From CALKJU01 sp035326425 (GTDB lineage Bacteria > Pseudomonadota > Alphaproteobacteria > Geminicoccales > Geminicoccaceae): a stretch of 64,000 nt of DNA. The translations under genes were made by a program, and so were the position numbers. The stretch covers positions 62,001-126,000 of the forward strand of contig DAOLFG010000003.1 of the NCBI GenBank assembly GCA_035326425.1, given 5' to 3'. How positions within the stretch are numbered: position 1 is the stretch's first letter; each line of letters opens with the position of its first letter. Below, piece after piece: positions 42,887 to 52,479 of this stretch. Below the pieces are notes generated by a model that did no database searches, was not told the DNA's origin, and was given only the letters and a program-made list of their open reading frames with translations.

Positions 42887-42990
42887 GGGGTTGTGCGATC
42901 TGCCGTGGCCTGCCTCGGGGAGCCCGTTTGGCGAGCAGTCGGCGAAGCGGATACAACCAAAAGTTAACCTCTGGCGCAACATAAAAGTGT

Positions 42991-44388
42991 ATGTCTCAAT
43001 CAAATACAACTTTCACGGGTAATCCGCATGCGGCATCGGCCGCTGTCGCCCGCTTCCGCCATCGCCTGGCGAGCGAGCCCGGCTGCCGCATGGGCGGCAG
43101 GGTCCGTCGCTGCACCGGCCTGACGGTGGCGGCAGCCGGCATGCGGCGGATGGTCGGCATCGGCGACAGCTGCCTGATCGAGCGGCGGCAGCGGCTGCCG
43201 CGGGCCGTCGAGCCGGCCTTCGATGCCGGCAGCGCCATCGCCGCCGAGGTCGTCGGCTTCGCCGGCGAGGAGGTGCTGCTGATCCCCTACGAGGAGACGA
43301 CCGGCATCGGCTTCGGCGCCCGCGTCGCCGTCGAGCGGCAGCTGGACGGCGTCAGCCCGGCGCCGGACTGGCGCGGCCGGATCCTCGATCCGTTCGCCCG
43401 TCCCCTCGACGACGGCCCGCCCCTGCTGCCAGGCCCACGACCCTACGCGCTGCGTGGCAGGCCCGTGCCGGCGCATCGCCGCTCGCTGGTGGGCGGCCGC
43501 ATGTCGCTGGGCGTGCGGGCGCTCGACCTCTTCACGCCCTGCTGCCGCGGACAGCGCATGGGCATCTTCGCGGGCTCGGGCGTCGGCAAATCGACGCTGC
43601 TGTCGATGATGGCGCGCGACAGCGACGCCGACGTGCTGGTGGTGGGCCTGATCGGCGAGCGCGGTCGCGAGCTCAACGAGTTCCTGCACAAGACGCTGAG
43701 CCCGGCGGCGCGGGCGCGCTGCGTCACCGTCGTCGCCACCTCGGACATGCCGGCGATGATGCGCCGCCGCGCCGCCTACCTGGCGATGACGATCGCCGAG
43801 GCCCTGCGCGACCAGGGCATGGGCGTGCTGTGCCTGCTCGACAGCGTCACCCGCTTCGCCATGGCGCTGCGCGAGATCCATCTCGCCGCCGGCGAGGTGC
43901 CCACCAGCCGTGGCTATCCGCCCAGCGTGTTCGCCGAGCTGCCGCAGCTGCTCGAGCGCGCCGGTCCCGGTGAGTGCGAGGCCGCGATCACCGGCCTGTT
44001 CACCGTGCTGGTCGAGGGCGACGACAACAACGAGCCGATCGCCGACACCGTGCGCGGCATCCTCGACGGCCACGTCGTGCTCGACCGTGCCATCGCCGAG
44101 GGCGGCCGCTTTCCGGCCGTCGACGTGCTGCGCAGCGTCTCGCGCACCGCCCCCGGCTGCTACCTGCCCGAGGAGCGCCAGCTCGTCGCCCGGGCGCGCC
44201 GGCTGTTGCGCACCCATGCCGACATGTCGGAGCTGATCCGCCTCGGCGCCTACAAGCGCGGCGCCGATCCCGAGGTCGACGAGGCGGTCGCCCGCCGGCC
44301 GGCGCTGGACGAGCTGCTGCGGCAGGATCCCGACGAGCATGCGCCCGCCGCCGAGGGCTTCGGCCGCCTGGCCCGGGCCCTGGCATGA
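42991..44388 (+). CDS. fliI: Flagellar export ATPase FliI
   Basis: FliI energises unfolding and export of flagellar substrates by the type III export gate. The 465-residue product has the F1-ATPase beta-like core: Walker A GIFAGSGVGKST, Walker B GVLCLLDSVTRFAMALRE, and the family segments PTSRGYPPSVFAELPQLLERAG, EGDDNNEPIADTVRGILDGH and SRTAPGC. Residues up to about 120 are the N-terminal beta-barrel domain. FliJ follows with a 4-base overlap. No other flagellar gene is in the window. Confidence 0.95.
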   Translation: MSQSNTTFTGNPHAASAAVARFRHRLASEPGCRMGGRVRRCTGLTVAAAGMRRMVGIGDSCLIERRQRLPRAVEPAFDAGSAIAAEVVGFAGEEVLLIPYEETTGIGFGARVAVERQLDGVSPAPDWRGRILDPFARPLDDGPPLLPGPRPYALRGRPVPAHRRSLVGGRMSLGVRALDLFTPCCRGQRMGIFAGSGVGKSTLLSMMARDSDADVLVVGLIGERGRELNEFLHKTLSPAARARCVTVVATSDMPAMMRRRAAYLAMTIAEALRDQGMGVLCLLDSVTRFAMALREIHLAAGEVPTSRGYPPSVFAELPQLLERAGPGECEAAITGLFTVLVEGDDNNEPIADTVRGILDGHVVLDRAIAEGGRFPAVDVLRSVSRTAPGCYLPEERQLVARARRLLRTHADMSELIRLGAYKRGADPEVDEAVARRPALDELLRQDPDEHAPAAEGFGRLARALA

Positions 44389-44822
44389 AGCCCCGGACCC
44401 TCGCCCTGCTGGAGCGGCTGGAGCGCCGGGCCGTCGACGAGCACCGCCGCGAGCTGGCCGAGATCGACCGCCGCGCCCAGGCGGTCGAGCTGGCCCTCTC
44501 GGGCCTGCGGGCCGCGCGCCCGATCGAGGCGGCGATCGGCTGGGGCATGGACCAGGGTGCCGCACCGGTGGCGGCGTTCTGGGCGGGGTCGCGCGCCTCC
44601 GAGCAGCAGCTGCGGGCGCACATCGAGGAGCTGCGCCGGCGCCGCGAGGTCGTGGCCGAGGCGATGCGCGGCCGGCTGGCCGAGGCCCGCCGCTACGAGC
44701 TGCTGGCCGAGGCCGAGGCTCGCCGTGCCGGCGAGGCCGTGGCCCGGCGCGAGCAGGCGGTGATCGACGATGCGGTGCTGGTCAGGCGGGCGGCGGGACT
44801 GGCCGCCGCCAGAGCCGGCTGA
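44385..44822 (+). CDS. fliJ: Flagellar export chaperone FliJ-like protein
   Basis: This 145-residue protein is almost entirely helical and charged, with heptad-like runs (LLERLERRAVDEHRRELAEI, EQQLRAHIEELRRRREVVAE), as expected for the FliJ coiled coil that acts as the central stalk of the FliI hexamer. Sequence conservation in this family is weak; the call rests on the coiled-coil pattern, the size and the 4-base overlap with fliI. Confidence 0.8.
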   Translation: MKPRTLALLERLERRAVDEHRRELAEIDRRAQAVELALSGLRAARPIEAAIGWGMDQGAAPVAAFWAGSRASEQQLRAHIEELRRRREVVAEAMRGRLAEARRYELLAEAEARRAGEAVARREQAVIDDAVLVRRAAGLAAARAG

Positions 44823-44924
44823 CCGGAGACGAGGAAGGCAAGGCGATCGGAGCGGAGCCGGCTCGTGCCGGTGAGCACCGATCGACCGCCGCCTGACGAA
44901 GTATACGGTCAGCCTGCGCCGGCT

Positions 44925-45239
44925 CTAGAACTTCGGCGCCAGGGTGACCTTGAGCCCGTCCAGCGCGTCGGTGTAGCGGACCTGGCAGGAGAGCCGCGAA
45001 TTGTCGCGCACGTCCAGGGCCTCGTCGAGCATCATCGACTCGTCGGGGCCGGGCTCGCCGAGCTGCGGCATCCAGGCCTCGTCGACATAGACATGGCAGG
45101 TGGCGCAGGCGCAGCAGCCACCGCAGGCCGCCTCGATGTCGAGATTGTTCTCGCGGATGATCTCCATGACCGACCAGCCGACCGTGCCATCCAGGGGATG
45201 CTCGGCACCATCGCGATCGGTGACGTACAGCTTCGACAT
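44925..45239 (-). CDS. Adrenodoxin-type 2Fe-2S ferredoxin
   Basis: This 104-residue protein has the ligands of an adrenodoxin/putidaredoxin-type cluster: ACGGCCACATCHVYV (C-x5-C-x2-C) and the distal Cys in NSRLSCQVR. It is a soluble one-electron carrier. It lies one base downstream of an NAD(P)H-dependent flavoprotein reductase in the same operon, which is its probable electron donor; clients could include Fe-S assembly proteins, cytochromes P450 or ring hydroxylases elsewhere. Confidence 0.92.
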   Translation of the reverse strand: MSKLYVTDRDGAEHPLDGTVGWSVMEIIRENNLDIEAACGGCCACATCHVYVDEAWMPQLGEPGPDESMMLDEALDVRDNSRLSCQVRYTDALDGLKVTLAPKF

Positions 45240-45240
45240 T

Positions 45241-46272
45241 TCAGGCGACGCCCAGCTTCTTCTGCAGCTCGGTGCTGGAGGTAGTGTAGCGGAAGATCAG
45301 CTTCTGCTCGGGGAAGCACAGTTTGAAAGCCTTCTGACACATCAGGGCGGCCTCGTGGAAGCCCGAAAGGATCAGCTTGAGCTTGCCCGGATAGGTGATG
45401 ATGTCGCCGATCGCGAACAGGCCGGGCCTGCTGGTCTCGAAGGCCTCGGTGTCGACGGCGATCAGGTTGCTCTCGAGGTCGAGGCCCCACTCCGCCAGCG
45501 GCCCCAGCTCCATCTTCAGGCCGTAGAACGCCAGCAGCACATCGCATTCGATCCGCTCCTCGCCCTTGGGGCTGCGGATGCGCACGGCCCCGAGCTGGCC
45601 GCCCTCGCCCTCCAGCGCCGAGATCTGGCCGATGTGCAGGCCGGCCGCTCCCTCGGCCACCAGCTGGCGCATCTTCTCGACCGAATCGGGGGCGCCGCGG
45701 AACTCGTCGCGGCGGTGGACGATGCCGATCGAGGCCGCGATCGGCTGCAGGTTGATCAGCCAGTCCAGCGCGGAATCGCCGCCGCCGGCGATCAGGATCC
45801 GCCGCTGGCGGAAGGTCTCCATCCTGCGCACCGCATAGAACAGCGAGGTGCCCTCGAACGCCTCGGCGCCGGGCAGCGGCAGCCGCTTCGGCACGAAGCT
45901 GCCGGCGCCGGCTGCGATCACCACCACCGGCGCCTCCAGCACCGTGCCGGCGGTGGTCTCGACCCGCCAGCGGCCGTCCGCGAGCTGCGTCAGCGCCGAG
46001 GCCTGCTGGCTCAGGTGGAACACCGGCTTGAACGGCTCGATCTGCTCCATCAGCCGGTCCACCAGCTCCTGGCCGGTGCAGCGCGGCACCGCCGGGATGT
46101 CGTAGATCGGCTTCTCGGGATAGAGCTCGGCGCACTGCCCGCCGACCTTGTCGAGATTGTCGACGAGGTGGCACTTGATGCCGACCAGCCCGGCCTCGAA
46201 CACCGCGAACAGCCCGCACGGACCGGCGCCGATGATGATCATGTCCGTGGCAATGGGCGGCGTGTCGGTCAT
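45241..46272 (-). CDS. Ferredoxin--NADP reductase, thioredoxin-reductase-like type
   Basis: The 343-residue flavoprotein starts with an FAD-binding motif (MIIIGAGPCGLFAVFEAGL), continues with KVGGQCAELYPEKPIYDIPA, the NADPH-binding motif ILIAGGGDSALDW and the terminal FAD motif GLFAIGDIITYPGK. It lacks the redox-active CxxC of thioredoxin reductases, which identifies the FNR subfamily known from Bacillus and green sulfur bacteria. It transfers electrons between NADPH and ferredoxin. The ferredoxin gene follows after one base, a direct genomic pairing. Confidence 0.93.
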   Translation of the reverse strand: MTDTPPIATDMIIIGAGPCGLFAVFEAGLVGIKCHLVDNLDKVGGQCAELYPEKPIYDIPAVPRCTGQELVDRLMEQIEPFKPVFHLSQQASALTQLADGRWRVETTAGTVLEAPVVVIAAGAGSFVPKRLPLPGAEAFEGTSLFYAVRRMETFRQRRILIAGGGDSALDWLINLQPIAASIGIVHRRDEFRGAPDSVEKMRQLVAEGAAGLHIGQISALEGEGGQLGAVRIRSPKGEERIECDVLLAFYGLKMELGPLAEWGLDLESNLIAVDTEAFETSRPGLFAIGDIITYPGKLKLILSGFHEAALMCQKAFKLCFPEQKLIFRYTTSSTELQKKLGVA

Positions 46273-46345
46273 CGGCGGTTCCGGATCGCTGGTCTGGGCG
46301 GGCGGGACCGCCGCATCTAGCCCGCCCGCCGCGCCAAGGGAAGGC

Positions 46346-46936
46346 TCAGGCCGGCGAGGGAGCCCGCCATTCGCTGACGATCCCGGCGAGATCCGGCCGC
46401 GGCGACGGCTCCTGCGGCGAGCCCAGCGAGCCGATGTAGAGAAAGCCGATCAGATGGTCGTCCGATGCCAGGCCGAGCCCGGCCTTGACGGCGTCCATGT
46501 AGGCGTTCCTGCCGGTGGACCATTTGCCGGCGAAGCCCATGGCGTGCGCCGCCAGCAGGATGTTCTGGGCGGCGGCGGCGGAAGCGGAGATCTGCTCGAC
46601 CTCGGGCGGCCGGCCGGGCCGGCGGTCGATCCTGGCCGCCACCACGACGATCAGGGGCGCCCGCGACGGGCCGGTGCGCTGCTTGTCGAGGTCGGCGGCA
46701 CTCGCCGCCGGATCGGCGGCGAGCGCGGCATCGGCGAACAGCTCGCCCAGCCGCCGCCTCGCCTCGCCGCGCACCAGCAGGAACCGCCACGGCCGGACCC
46801 GGCCATGATCCGGTGCGGCGCAGCCCGCCTCCAGCAGGAGCCGCAGCTGGCCCTCGTCCGGCCCTGGCTCCGCCATCTTGACCTGCGGCACCGTCCGCCG
46901 CCCGAGTATGGCCTCGATCGCCTGCATCGCGTCCAC
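46346..46936 (-). CDS. Nitroreductase family protein (YdjA-like)
   Basis: This 196-residue FMN-dependent oxidoreductase has the typical N-terminal RRTVPQVKM segment, APDHGRVRPWRFLLVRGEAR (the FMN-binding region of YdjA-like members) and QISASAAAAQNILLAAHAMGFAGKWSTG. It forms homodimers and uses NAD(P)H. Its substrate is unknown. It stands alone upstream of the reductase-ferredoxin pair on the same strand. Confidence 0.9.
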   Translation of the reverse strand: MDAMQAIEAILGRRTVPQVKMAEPGPDEGQLRLLLEAGCAAPDHGRVRPWRFLLVRGEARRRLGELFADAALAADPAASAADLDKQRTGPSRAPLIVVVAARIDRRPGRPPEVEQISASAAAAQNILLAAHAMGFAGKWSTGRNAYMDAVKAGLGLASDDHLIGFLYIGSLGSPQEPSPRPDLAGIVSEWRAPSPA

Positions 46937-47127
46937 CTTGTGCTGCTGCAGCGAGGGTGTGACCGTCCCGCCGCGCCGGGGTCAAGGCCCGACTGCCCAA
47001 TCCTTAACCATTCCAACATCTTTTGCAGGCAACACTTGATGCCGCGCTGCATCATCGCCATTGTGCGGCGCCGCAAACGGGCCAGCGGCCGGAAGCGGGC
47101 TTTCGACCGGCAACAAGGGCGTTCGGG

Positions 47128-47556
47128 ATGTCGGAGCACGGCTACTACATCGAGGATCTGACGCCGGGCATGTCGGCGACGTTCGGCAAGACGATCACCG
47201 AGGCCGACATCCTGATGTTCGCCGGCGTCTCCGGCGACACCAACCCTGTGCACCTGAACCAGGAGTTCGCCGCCGAGACGGCCTTCAAGGGCCGCATCGC
47301 CCACGGCATGCTGACCGCCAGCCTGATCTCGACCGTGATCGGAACCAAGCTGCCCGGTCCCGGCTGCATCTATCTGACGCAGACCCTGCGCTTCCTGCAG
47401 CCGGTGCGCGCCGGCGACACCGTGACCGCCCAGGTCAGCATCCGCGACATCAATGTCGAGAAGCGGCGGATCACCATGGACACCGCCTGCATGGTAGGCG
47501 GCAAGGAGGTCCTCATCGGCGAGGCGCTGATCATGGTGAGCCGCCGGCCGGCCTGA
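47128..47556 (+). CDS. MaoC-like (R)-specific enoyl-CoA hydratase
   Basis: This 142-residue hot-dog fold protein has the hydratase-2 motif FAGVSGDTNPVHLNQEFA, containing the Asp-His catalytic pair, then IAHGMLTASLISTVIGTKLPG. It hydrates trans-2-enoyl-CoA to (R)-3-hydroxyacyl-CoA and in related bacteria links beta-oxidation to polyhydroxyalkanoate synthesis (PhaJ). The ATG at 47128 follows GGGC/GTTCGG without a strong ribosome binding site. An AT-rich stretch at 46995-47035 upstream is the probable promoter. Confidence 0.92.
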   Translation: MSEHGYYIEDLTPGMSATFGKTITEADILMFAGVSGDTNPVHLNQEFAAETAFKGRIAHGMLTASLISTVIGTKLPGPGCIYLTQTLRFLQPVRAGDTVTAQVSIRDINVEKRRITMDTACMVGGKEVLIGEALIMVSRRPA

Positions 47557-47626
47557 GCGGATCGGCCGCGACGCTGCGACAGTTCGCCCTTTACAGCCCG
47601 AATCGCGCGTGAAACATACGCCGCTC

Positions 47627-48565
47627 ATGCGCGTCCACCGTCGATTTGCGAGCCTCCCTGCGGCCGCCCGCGGGGCAGCGGTGGCCATCGGCAACTTCGA
47701 TGGCGTGCACCGTGGCCATCGTGCCGTCGTCGAGTCGGCGGCGGCGATGGCGGCCCGTCTGGGCGCGCGGCTGGGCGTGGTCACCTTCGAGCCGCACCCG
47801 CGCGAGGTGGTGAGCCCCGGCGAGGTGGTGCCGCGCCTGACCGGCTTCGCCCGCAAGGCCCTGCTGCTGCGCGGGCTCGGGGTCGAGGAGTTGTTCGTCC
47901 TGCCGTTCGAGCGCGAGATGATGCGGCTGTCGCCGCGGGCCTTCGTCCAGTCGATGCTGGTCGAGCGGCTGGCCGTGCGGGCGCTGGCGGCCGGCGAGAA
48001 CTTCCGCTTCGGCCATCGCCGCTCGGGCGATGTCGGCACCCTGGCCGAGCTCGGCCTGGAGCACGGCTTCGCCTTCGCGAGCGTCGCGGCCGTGCAGGAT
48101 GGCGGCCCGGTCTCCTCCTCGCGCATCCGCGCCCTGCTCGGCGACGGCGAGGTCGCGGCGGCCGCCGGCCTCCTGGGCCAGCCGCATGCCGTCGACGGCA
48201 TCGTCCGCCAGGGCGACCAGCGCGGCCGGCTGCTGGGCTTTCCCACCGCCAATGTCCATCCGCTCGATCCGCGCCAGGTGATGCCGGCGATCGGCGTCTA
48301 CGCCGTGCGGGTGCTGCGCTGCGGCCATCGTGACGGCGGCTGGCTGCCCGGCGTCGCCAATCTCGGCCGCCGACCTACCTTCGACGGCAGGAGCGTGCTG
48401 CTCGAGGTCCACCTGCTGCAGGGCGGCGGCGACCTCTACGGCGAGCGGCTGCGCGTCGCCTTCGTCGACCGGCTGCGCGGCGAGCGCAAGTTCGCCGGCA
48501 TCGACGAGCTCAGAGACCAGATCGGCCGGGACTGCCGCTCCGCCCTCGACCGCCTCGCCGCCTGA
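47627..48565 (+). CDS. ribF: Bifunctional riboflavin kinase/FAD synthetase RibF
   Basis: RibF phosphorylates riboflavin to FMN and adenylylates FMN to FAD. The 312-residue product has the nucleotidyltransferase motif AIGNFDGVHRGHRAVV, TFEPHPREV, FRFGHRRSGD and VSSSRIRALL, then the riboflavin kinase motif GRLLGFPTANVHP, GVANLGRRPTF and the C-terminal FVDRLRGERKF. I prefer the ATG at 47627 (MRVHRRFASLP) over a GTG at 47609. It precedes ileS and lspA in a classical proteobacterial gene order. Confidence 0.96.
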   Translation: MRVHRRFASLPAAARGAAVAIGNFDGVHRGHRAVVESAAAMAARLGARLGVVTFEPHPREVVSPGEVVPRLTGFARKALLLRGLGVEELFVLPFEREMMRLSPRAFVQSMLVERLAVRALAAGENFRFGHRRSGDVGTLAELGLEHGFAFASVAAVQDGGPVSSSRIRALLGDGEVAAAAGLLGQPHAVDGIVRQGDQRGRLLGFPTANVHPLDPRQVMPAIGVYAVRVLRCGHRDGGWLPGVANLGRRPTFDGRSVLLEVHLLQGGGDLYGERLRVAFVDRLRGERKFAGIDELRDQIGRDCRSALDRLAA

Positions 48566-48586
48566 CTTTCCCACGAAGCCTCGACC

Positions 48587-51418
48587 ATGACACCCGACTA
48601 TCGCGATACCGTCTTCCTGCCGCGTACCGGCTTTCCGATGAAGGCCGACCTGCCGCAGCGCGAGCCCGTGCTGATCGAGCGCTGGCAGCGGATCGGGCTG
48701 TGGCGGCGGCTGCGCGAGCAGTCGAAGGGCCGCGAGAAGTTCGTGCTGCACGACGGGCCGCCCTACGCCAACGGCCACATCCACATGGGCACCGCCCTCA
48801 ACAAGATCCTGAAGGACGTGGTCAACCGCAGCCAGCAGATGCTGGGCAGGGACGCCAATTACGTCCCCGGCTGGGACTGCCACGGCCTGCCGATCGAGTG
48901 GCAGATCGAGCAGGACTACCGCAGGAGGGGCCGCAACAAGGACGAGGTGCCGATCGCGGCCTTCCGCAAGGAGTGCCGCGACTTCGCGCTGCGCTGGATC
49001 GACGTGCAGCGCCAGGAGTTCCAGCGCCTGGGCGTGATGGGCGACTGGGAGAATCCCTACACCACCATGAGCTTTGCCGCCGAGGCCGGCATCTACCGCG
49101 AGCTGGTGAAGTTCCTGGTCGGCGGCACGCTCTACCGCGGCAAGAAGTCGGTGATGTGGTCGGTGGTCGAGAAGACCGCCCTGGCCGATGCCGAGGTCGA
49201 GTACCACGACCACACCTCGACCACGATCTGGGTCCGCTTTCCGGTCGTGCGCGCTCCCGAGCACGCGGACGGCTTGGCCACCCTGCTGCGCAGCGCGGCC
49301 CTGGTGATCTGGACCACCACGCCCTGGACCATGCCGGCCAACCGGGCGATCGCCTGCGGCCCCGAGATCTCCTATCTGCTGATGCAGGTCGGTGCCGTCG
49401 ACGACACCGCGAGGGTGGCGCCGGGCGACCGGCTGGTGGTGGCCGAGGAGCTGGCGGCCGGGCTCGCCAAGGAGGCCGGCGTGACCGGCTTCGAGACCCT
49501 GGCGCGCTTTCCGGGCACCGCTCTCGAGGGTGTGGTCTGCGCCCATCCGCTGCGCGGCTTCGCCTCCGCCTACGATTTCGACGTGCCGGTGCTGCCGGGC
49601 GACTTCGTCACCACCGAGCAGGGCACCGGCCTCGTCCACATCGCCCCGTCGCACGGCGAGGACGATTTCGAGCTCGGTCAGCGCCACGGCCTCGACGTGC
49701 CCGACACCGTGGCCGAGGACGGCAGCTACACCGAGGCCGCCCCCGGCTTCGTCGGCACCCACGTCTTCAAGGCGGCGGAGCCGGTCATCGCCGCCCTGGC
49801 CGACAGGGGCAACCTGCTGGCGCGCGGCACGCTGGTCCACAGCTACCCGCACTCCTGGCGCTCGAAGGCGCCGCTGATCTTCCGCGCCACCGCCCAGTGG
49901 TTCATCCCGATGGAGGGGCCGCTGCAGCTCCGCGCCAAGGCGCTGGCCGCCATCGACGCCACCCGCTGGGTGCCCGAGCGCGGCCGCAACCGCATCCGCT
50001 CGATGGTCGAGGCCCGGCCGGACTGGTGCGTGTCGCGCCAGCGCAGCTGGGGCGTGCCGATCGCGGTGTTCGTCCACAAGCGCACCGGCGAGGTGCTGCG
50101 TGATGCCGAGGTCTGCGAGCGCATCGCCCGCACCTTCGAGGCGGAAGGTGCCGACGCCTGGTGGACGCGCGATCCGCAGGAGTTCCTCGGCAACGCCCAC
50201 AGCGCCGCCGACTGGGACCGCATCGACGACATCCTGGAGGTCTGGTTCGACAGCGGCTCGACCCATGCCGTGGTGCTGGAGCAGCGGCCCGACCTGAAGT
50301 GGCCGGCCTCGCTCTATCTCGAAGGCTCGGACCAGCATCGCGGCTGGTTCCATTCGAGCCTGCTCGAGAGCTGCGGCACGCGCGGCCGCGCCCCTTACGA
50401 GGCGGTCCTGACCCACGGCTTCGTCGTCGACGCCGAGGGCCGCAAGATGTCGAAGTCGCTGGGCAACGTCGTCTCGCCCATCGAGCTGATGAAGGCGCAC
50501 GGCGCCGACATCCTGCGCTTGTGGACGGTGAGCGCCGACTACAGCGAGGACGTCCGCATCGGCCCGGAGATTCTCAAGGGCCAGGCCGACGCCTATCGCC
50601 GACTGCGCAACACCTTGCGCTATCTCCTGGGCAACCTCGCCGGCTTCGATCCGGCCGAGCGCGTCGGCCCCGCCGAGATGCCGGAGCTGGAGCGCTGGGT
50701 GCTGCACCGGCTGGCCGAGCTCGGCGAGACCGTGCGCGACGCCAACGGCGATTTCGACTTCCCGCGCCTCTATGGTGCCGTCCACCATTTCTGCGCCACC
50801 GACCTGTCGGCGTTCTACTTCGACGTCCGCAAGGACGCGCTCTATTGCGATGCGCCGGACAGCCTGCGCCGCCGCGCCGCCCGGACGGTGCTGGACCGCG
50901 TCTTCGACTGCCTGACCGCCTGGCTGGCGCCGGTGCTGGTGTTCACCGCCGAGGAGGCCTGGCTCTGCCGCCACCCGGACGAGCAGGGCAGTGTGCATCT
51001 GCGCCTGTTCCCGGACCTGCCGTCCGAATGGCGCCAGCCCGACCTCGCCGCCCGCTGGGAGCGCATCCGCGACGTCCGCCGCGTCGTCACCGGCGCGCTC
51101 GAGATCGAGCGCAGGGAGAAGCGCATCGGCGCCAGCCTGCAGGCGGCGCCGCTGGTCTATCTGAGCGAGGCCGACATCGCGGCGCTGCGCGGCGTCGACA
51201 TGGCCGAGCTGTGCATCACCAGCGGCCTGCAGCTCCGTACCGACCGGCTGCCCGAGGGCGCCTTCCGCCTCGACGATGTCGAGGGCGTGGCGGTGGTGCC
51301 GGCGCTCGCCGGCGGCGAGCGCTGCGCCCGCTGCTGGCAGGTGCTGCAGGAGGTGGCGGCGAGCCCGCGCGACCTCTGCCGGCGCTGCGACGACGCCGTG
51401 CCGGCGGCCGCGGCCTGA
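48587..51418 (+). CDS. ileS: Isoleucyl-tRNA synthetase
   Basis: IleRS charges tRNA-Ile. The 943-residue product has the class I signature DGPPYANGHIHMG (HIGH box), the KMSKSLGN box, the editing-domain segment VIWTTTPWTMPANRAIA and a C-terminal zinc finger (CARCWQVL ... LCRRCDD). It is complete at the usual bacterial length. The stop overlaps the lspA start by one base. Confidence 0.99.
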   Translation: MTPDYRDTVFLPRTGFPMKADLPQREPVLIERWQRIGLWRRLREQSKGREKFVLHDGPPYANGHIHMGTALNKILKDVVNRSQQMLGRDANYVPGWDCHGLPIEWQIEQDYRRRGRNKDEVPIAAFRKECRDFALRWIDVQRQEFQRLGVMGDWENPYTTMSFAAEAGIYRELVKFLVGGTLYRGKKSVMWSVVEKTALADAEVEYHDHTSTTIWVRFPVVRAPEHADGLATLLRSAALVIWTTTPWTMPANRAIACGPEISYLLMQVGAVDDTARVAPGDRLVVAEELAAGLAKEAGVTGFETLARFPGTALEGVVCAHPLRGFASAYDFDVPVLPGDFVTTEQGTGLVHIAPSHGEDDFELGQRHGLDVPDTVAEDGSYTEAAPGFVGTHVFKAAEPVIAALADRGNLLARGTLVHSYPHSWRSKAPLIFRATAQWFIPMEGPLQLRAKALAAIDATRWVPERGRNRIRSMVEARPDWCVSRQRSWGVPIAVFVHKRTGEVLRDAEVCERIARTFEAEGADAWWTRDPQEFLGNAHSAADWDRIDDILEVWFDSGSTHAVVLEQRPDLKWPASLYLEGSDQHRGWFHSSLLESCGTRGRAPYEAVLTHGFVVDAEGRKMSKSLGNVVSPIELMKAHGADILRLWTVSADYSEDVRIGPEILKGQADAYRRLRNTLRYLLGNLAGFDPAERVGPAEMPELERWVLHRLAELGETVRDANGDFDFPRLYGAVHHFCATDLSAFYFDVRKDALYCDAPDSLRRRAARTVLDRVFDCLTAWLAPVLVFTAEEAWLCRHPDEQGSVHLRLFPDLPSEWRQPDLAARWERIRDVRRVVTGALEIERREKRIGASLQAAPLVYLSEADIAALRGVDMAELCITSGLQLRTDRLPEGAFRLDDVEGVAVVPALAGGERCARCWQVLQEVAASPRDLCRRCDDAVPAAAA

Positions 51419-51924
51419 TGCGCGGCCAGACGGGAGGACTGCGTACCGGCCTGCTGGTGGCGCTGGTGGTGCTGGCGCTCGACCAGGCCACCAAGGCCGT
51501 GGCCCTGGCGCTGCTCGGCGGCCGGCCGCCGGTCGAGGTCACCGGCTTCTTCAACCTCGTGCTGGTCTGGAACCCGGGCGTCAGCTTCGGCATGCTGCAG
51601 GGCCTGGGCGATCTCGGACCCTGGCTGCTCACCGCCTTCGGCCTCGCGGTCTGCCTGGCGCTGGGCTTCTGGCTGGCCCGCGAGACACGCGGGCTCACGC
51701 GGCTGGCGCTGGGCCTCGTGCTGGGCGGCGCCATCGGCAACATCGTCGACCGGCTGCGCTTCGGCGCTGTGATCGACTTCCTCGACTTCCATGCCTTCGG
51801 CTATCATTGGCCGGCATTCAACGTTTCGGACAGCGCCATCGTCGTCGGCGCCGCGCTGCTGGTCCTCGACGGGCTGCGCTCGGATCGCACGGCAACTGGC
51901 CAGATGCGGGGACAGGTTCGATGA
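51418..51924 (+). CDS. lspA: Lipoprotein signal peptidase
   Basis: LspA cleaves the signal peptide of prolipoproteins in the inner membrane. The 168-residue product has four membrane helices and the catalytic aspartates D111 in GAIGNIVDRLRFGAVIDF and D138 in FNVSDSAIV, with the conserved WNPGVSFGML loop. It lies between ileS and a lipoprotein gene, with 1- and 4-base overlaps. Confidence 0.98.
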   Translation: MRGQTGGLRTGLLVALVVLALDQATKAVALALLGGRPPVEVTGFFNLVLVWNPGVSFGMLQGLGDLGPWLLTAFGLAVCLALGFWLARETRGLTRLALGLVLGGAIGNIVDRLRFGAVIDFLDFHAFGYHWPAFNVSDSAIVVGAALLVLDGLRSDRTATGQMRGQVR

Positions 51925-52466
51925 TTCCGATGCGGGCCTTGGGGGTCGCCATGCTGGCGGCGGGGCTGGCCAGCGGCTGCCAGACCACGGTCCAGGAGAC
52001 CTTCGGCATCGGCAAGCGGGCACCCGACGAGTTCCAGATCGTCCGCCGCCAGCCGCTGATCATCCCGCCCGACGCCACCTTGCGGCCGCCACGGCCCGGC
52101 GAGACCGGCCCGGCGACGCAGAGCGCCTCCAGCCAGGCCCGCGAGGTCCTCACCGGCACGGCACCGCCCGCTCCCGACACCACGCTCAGCAGCGGCGAGC
52201 AGGCGCTGCTGGCCGACACCCGCACCCAGGCGCAGCCCGACATCCGGCGGCTGCTGCTGGAGGAGAACACCGAGCTCGCCAATATCGACGAGAGCCGGTT
52301 CCTCGTCATCCTCGACTGGCAGCGCCGTCGCATGACGCCGCAGGGCACGCCGATCAATGCCACCGCCGAGGCCGAGAGGCTGCGGGCCGAGGGCGTCGCC
52401 TCGACCGGTCCGGTGACCATCCGAACCGGCAGCACGCCGCTGCCCCAGACCGGTAGCGAATCTTGA
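51921..52466 (+). CDS. DUF3035 family lipoprotein
   Basis: This 181-residue protein has a lipoprotein signal (MRALGVAMLAAGLASGC, lipobox ASGC). The mature part begins with FGIGKRAPDEFQIVRRQPLI followed by IPPDATLRPPRPGE, the conserved DUF3035 motif found beside lspA in alphaproteobacteria. The function is unknown. It starts within the lspA stop (ATGA). An in-frame ATG at 51930 is an alternative start and would still leave a good signal peptide. Confidence 0.9.
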   Translation: MIPMRALGVAMLAAGLASGCQTTVQETFGIGKRAPDEFQIVRRQPLIIPPDATLRPPRPGETGPATQSASSQAREVLTGTAPPAPDTTLSSGEQALLADTRTQAQPDIRRLLLEENTELANIDESRFLVILDWQRRRMTPQGTPINATAEAERLRAEGVASTGPVTIRTGSTPLPQTGSES

Positions 52467-52479
52467 CCGGGAGTGAACC

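Noticed and set aside
47591..50998. Long minus-strand open frame opposite ribF and ileS
   Set aside because: Composition shadow of conserved housekeeping genes; no motifs.
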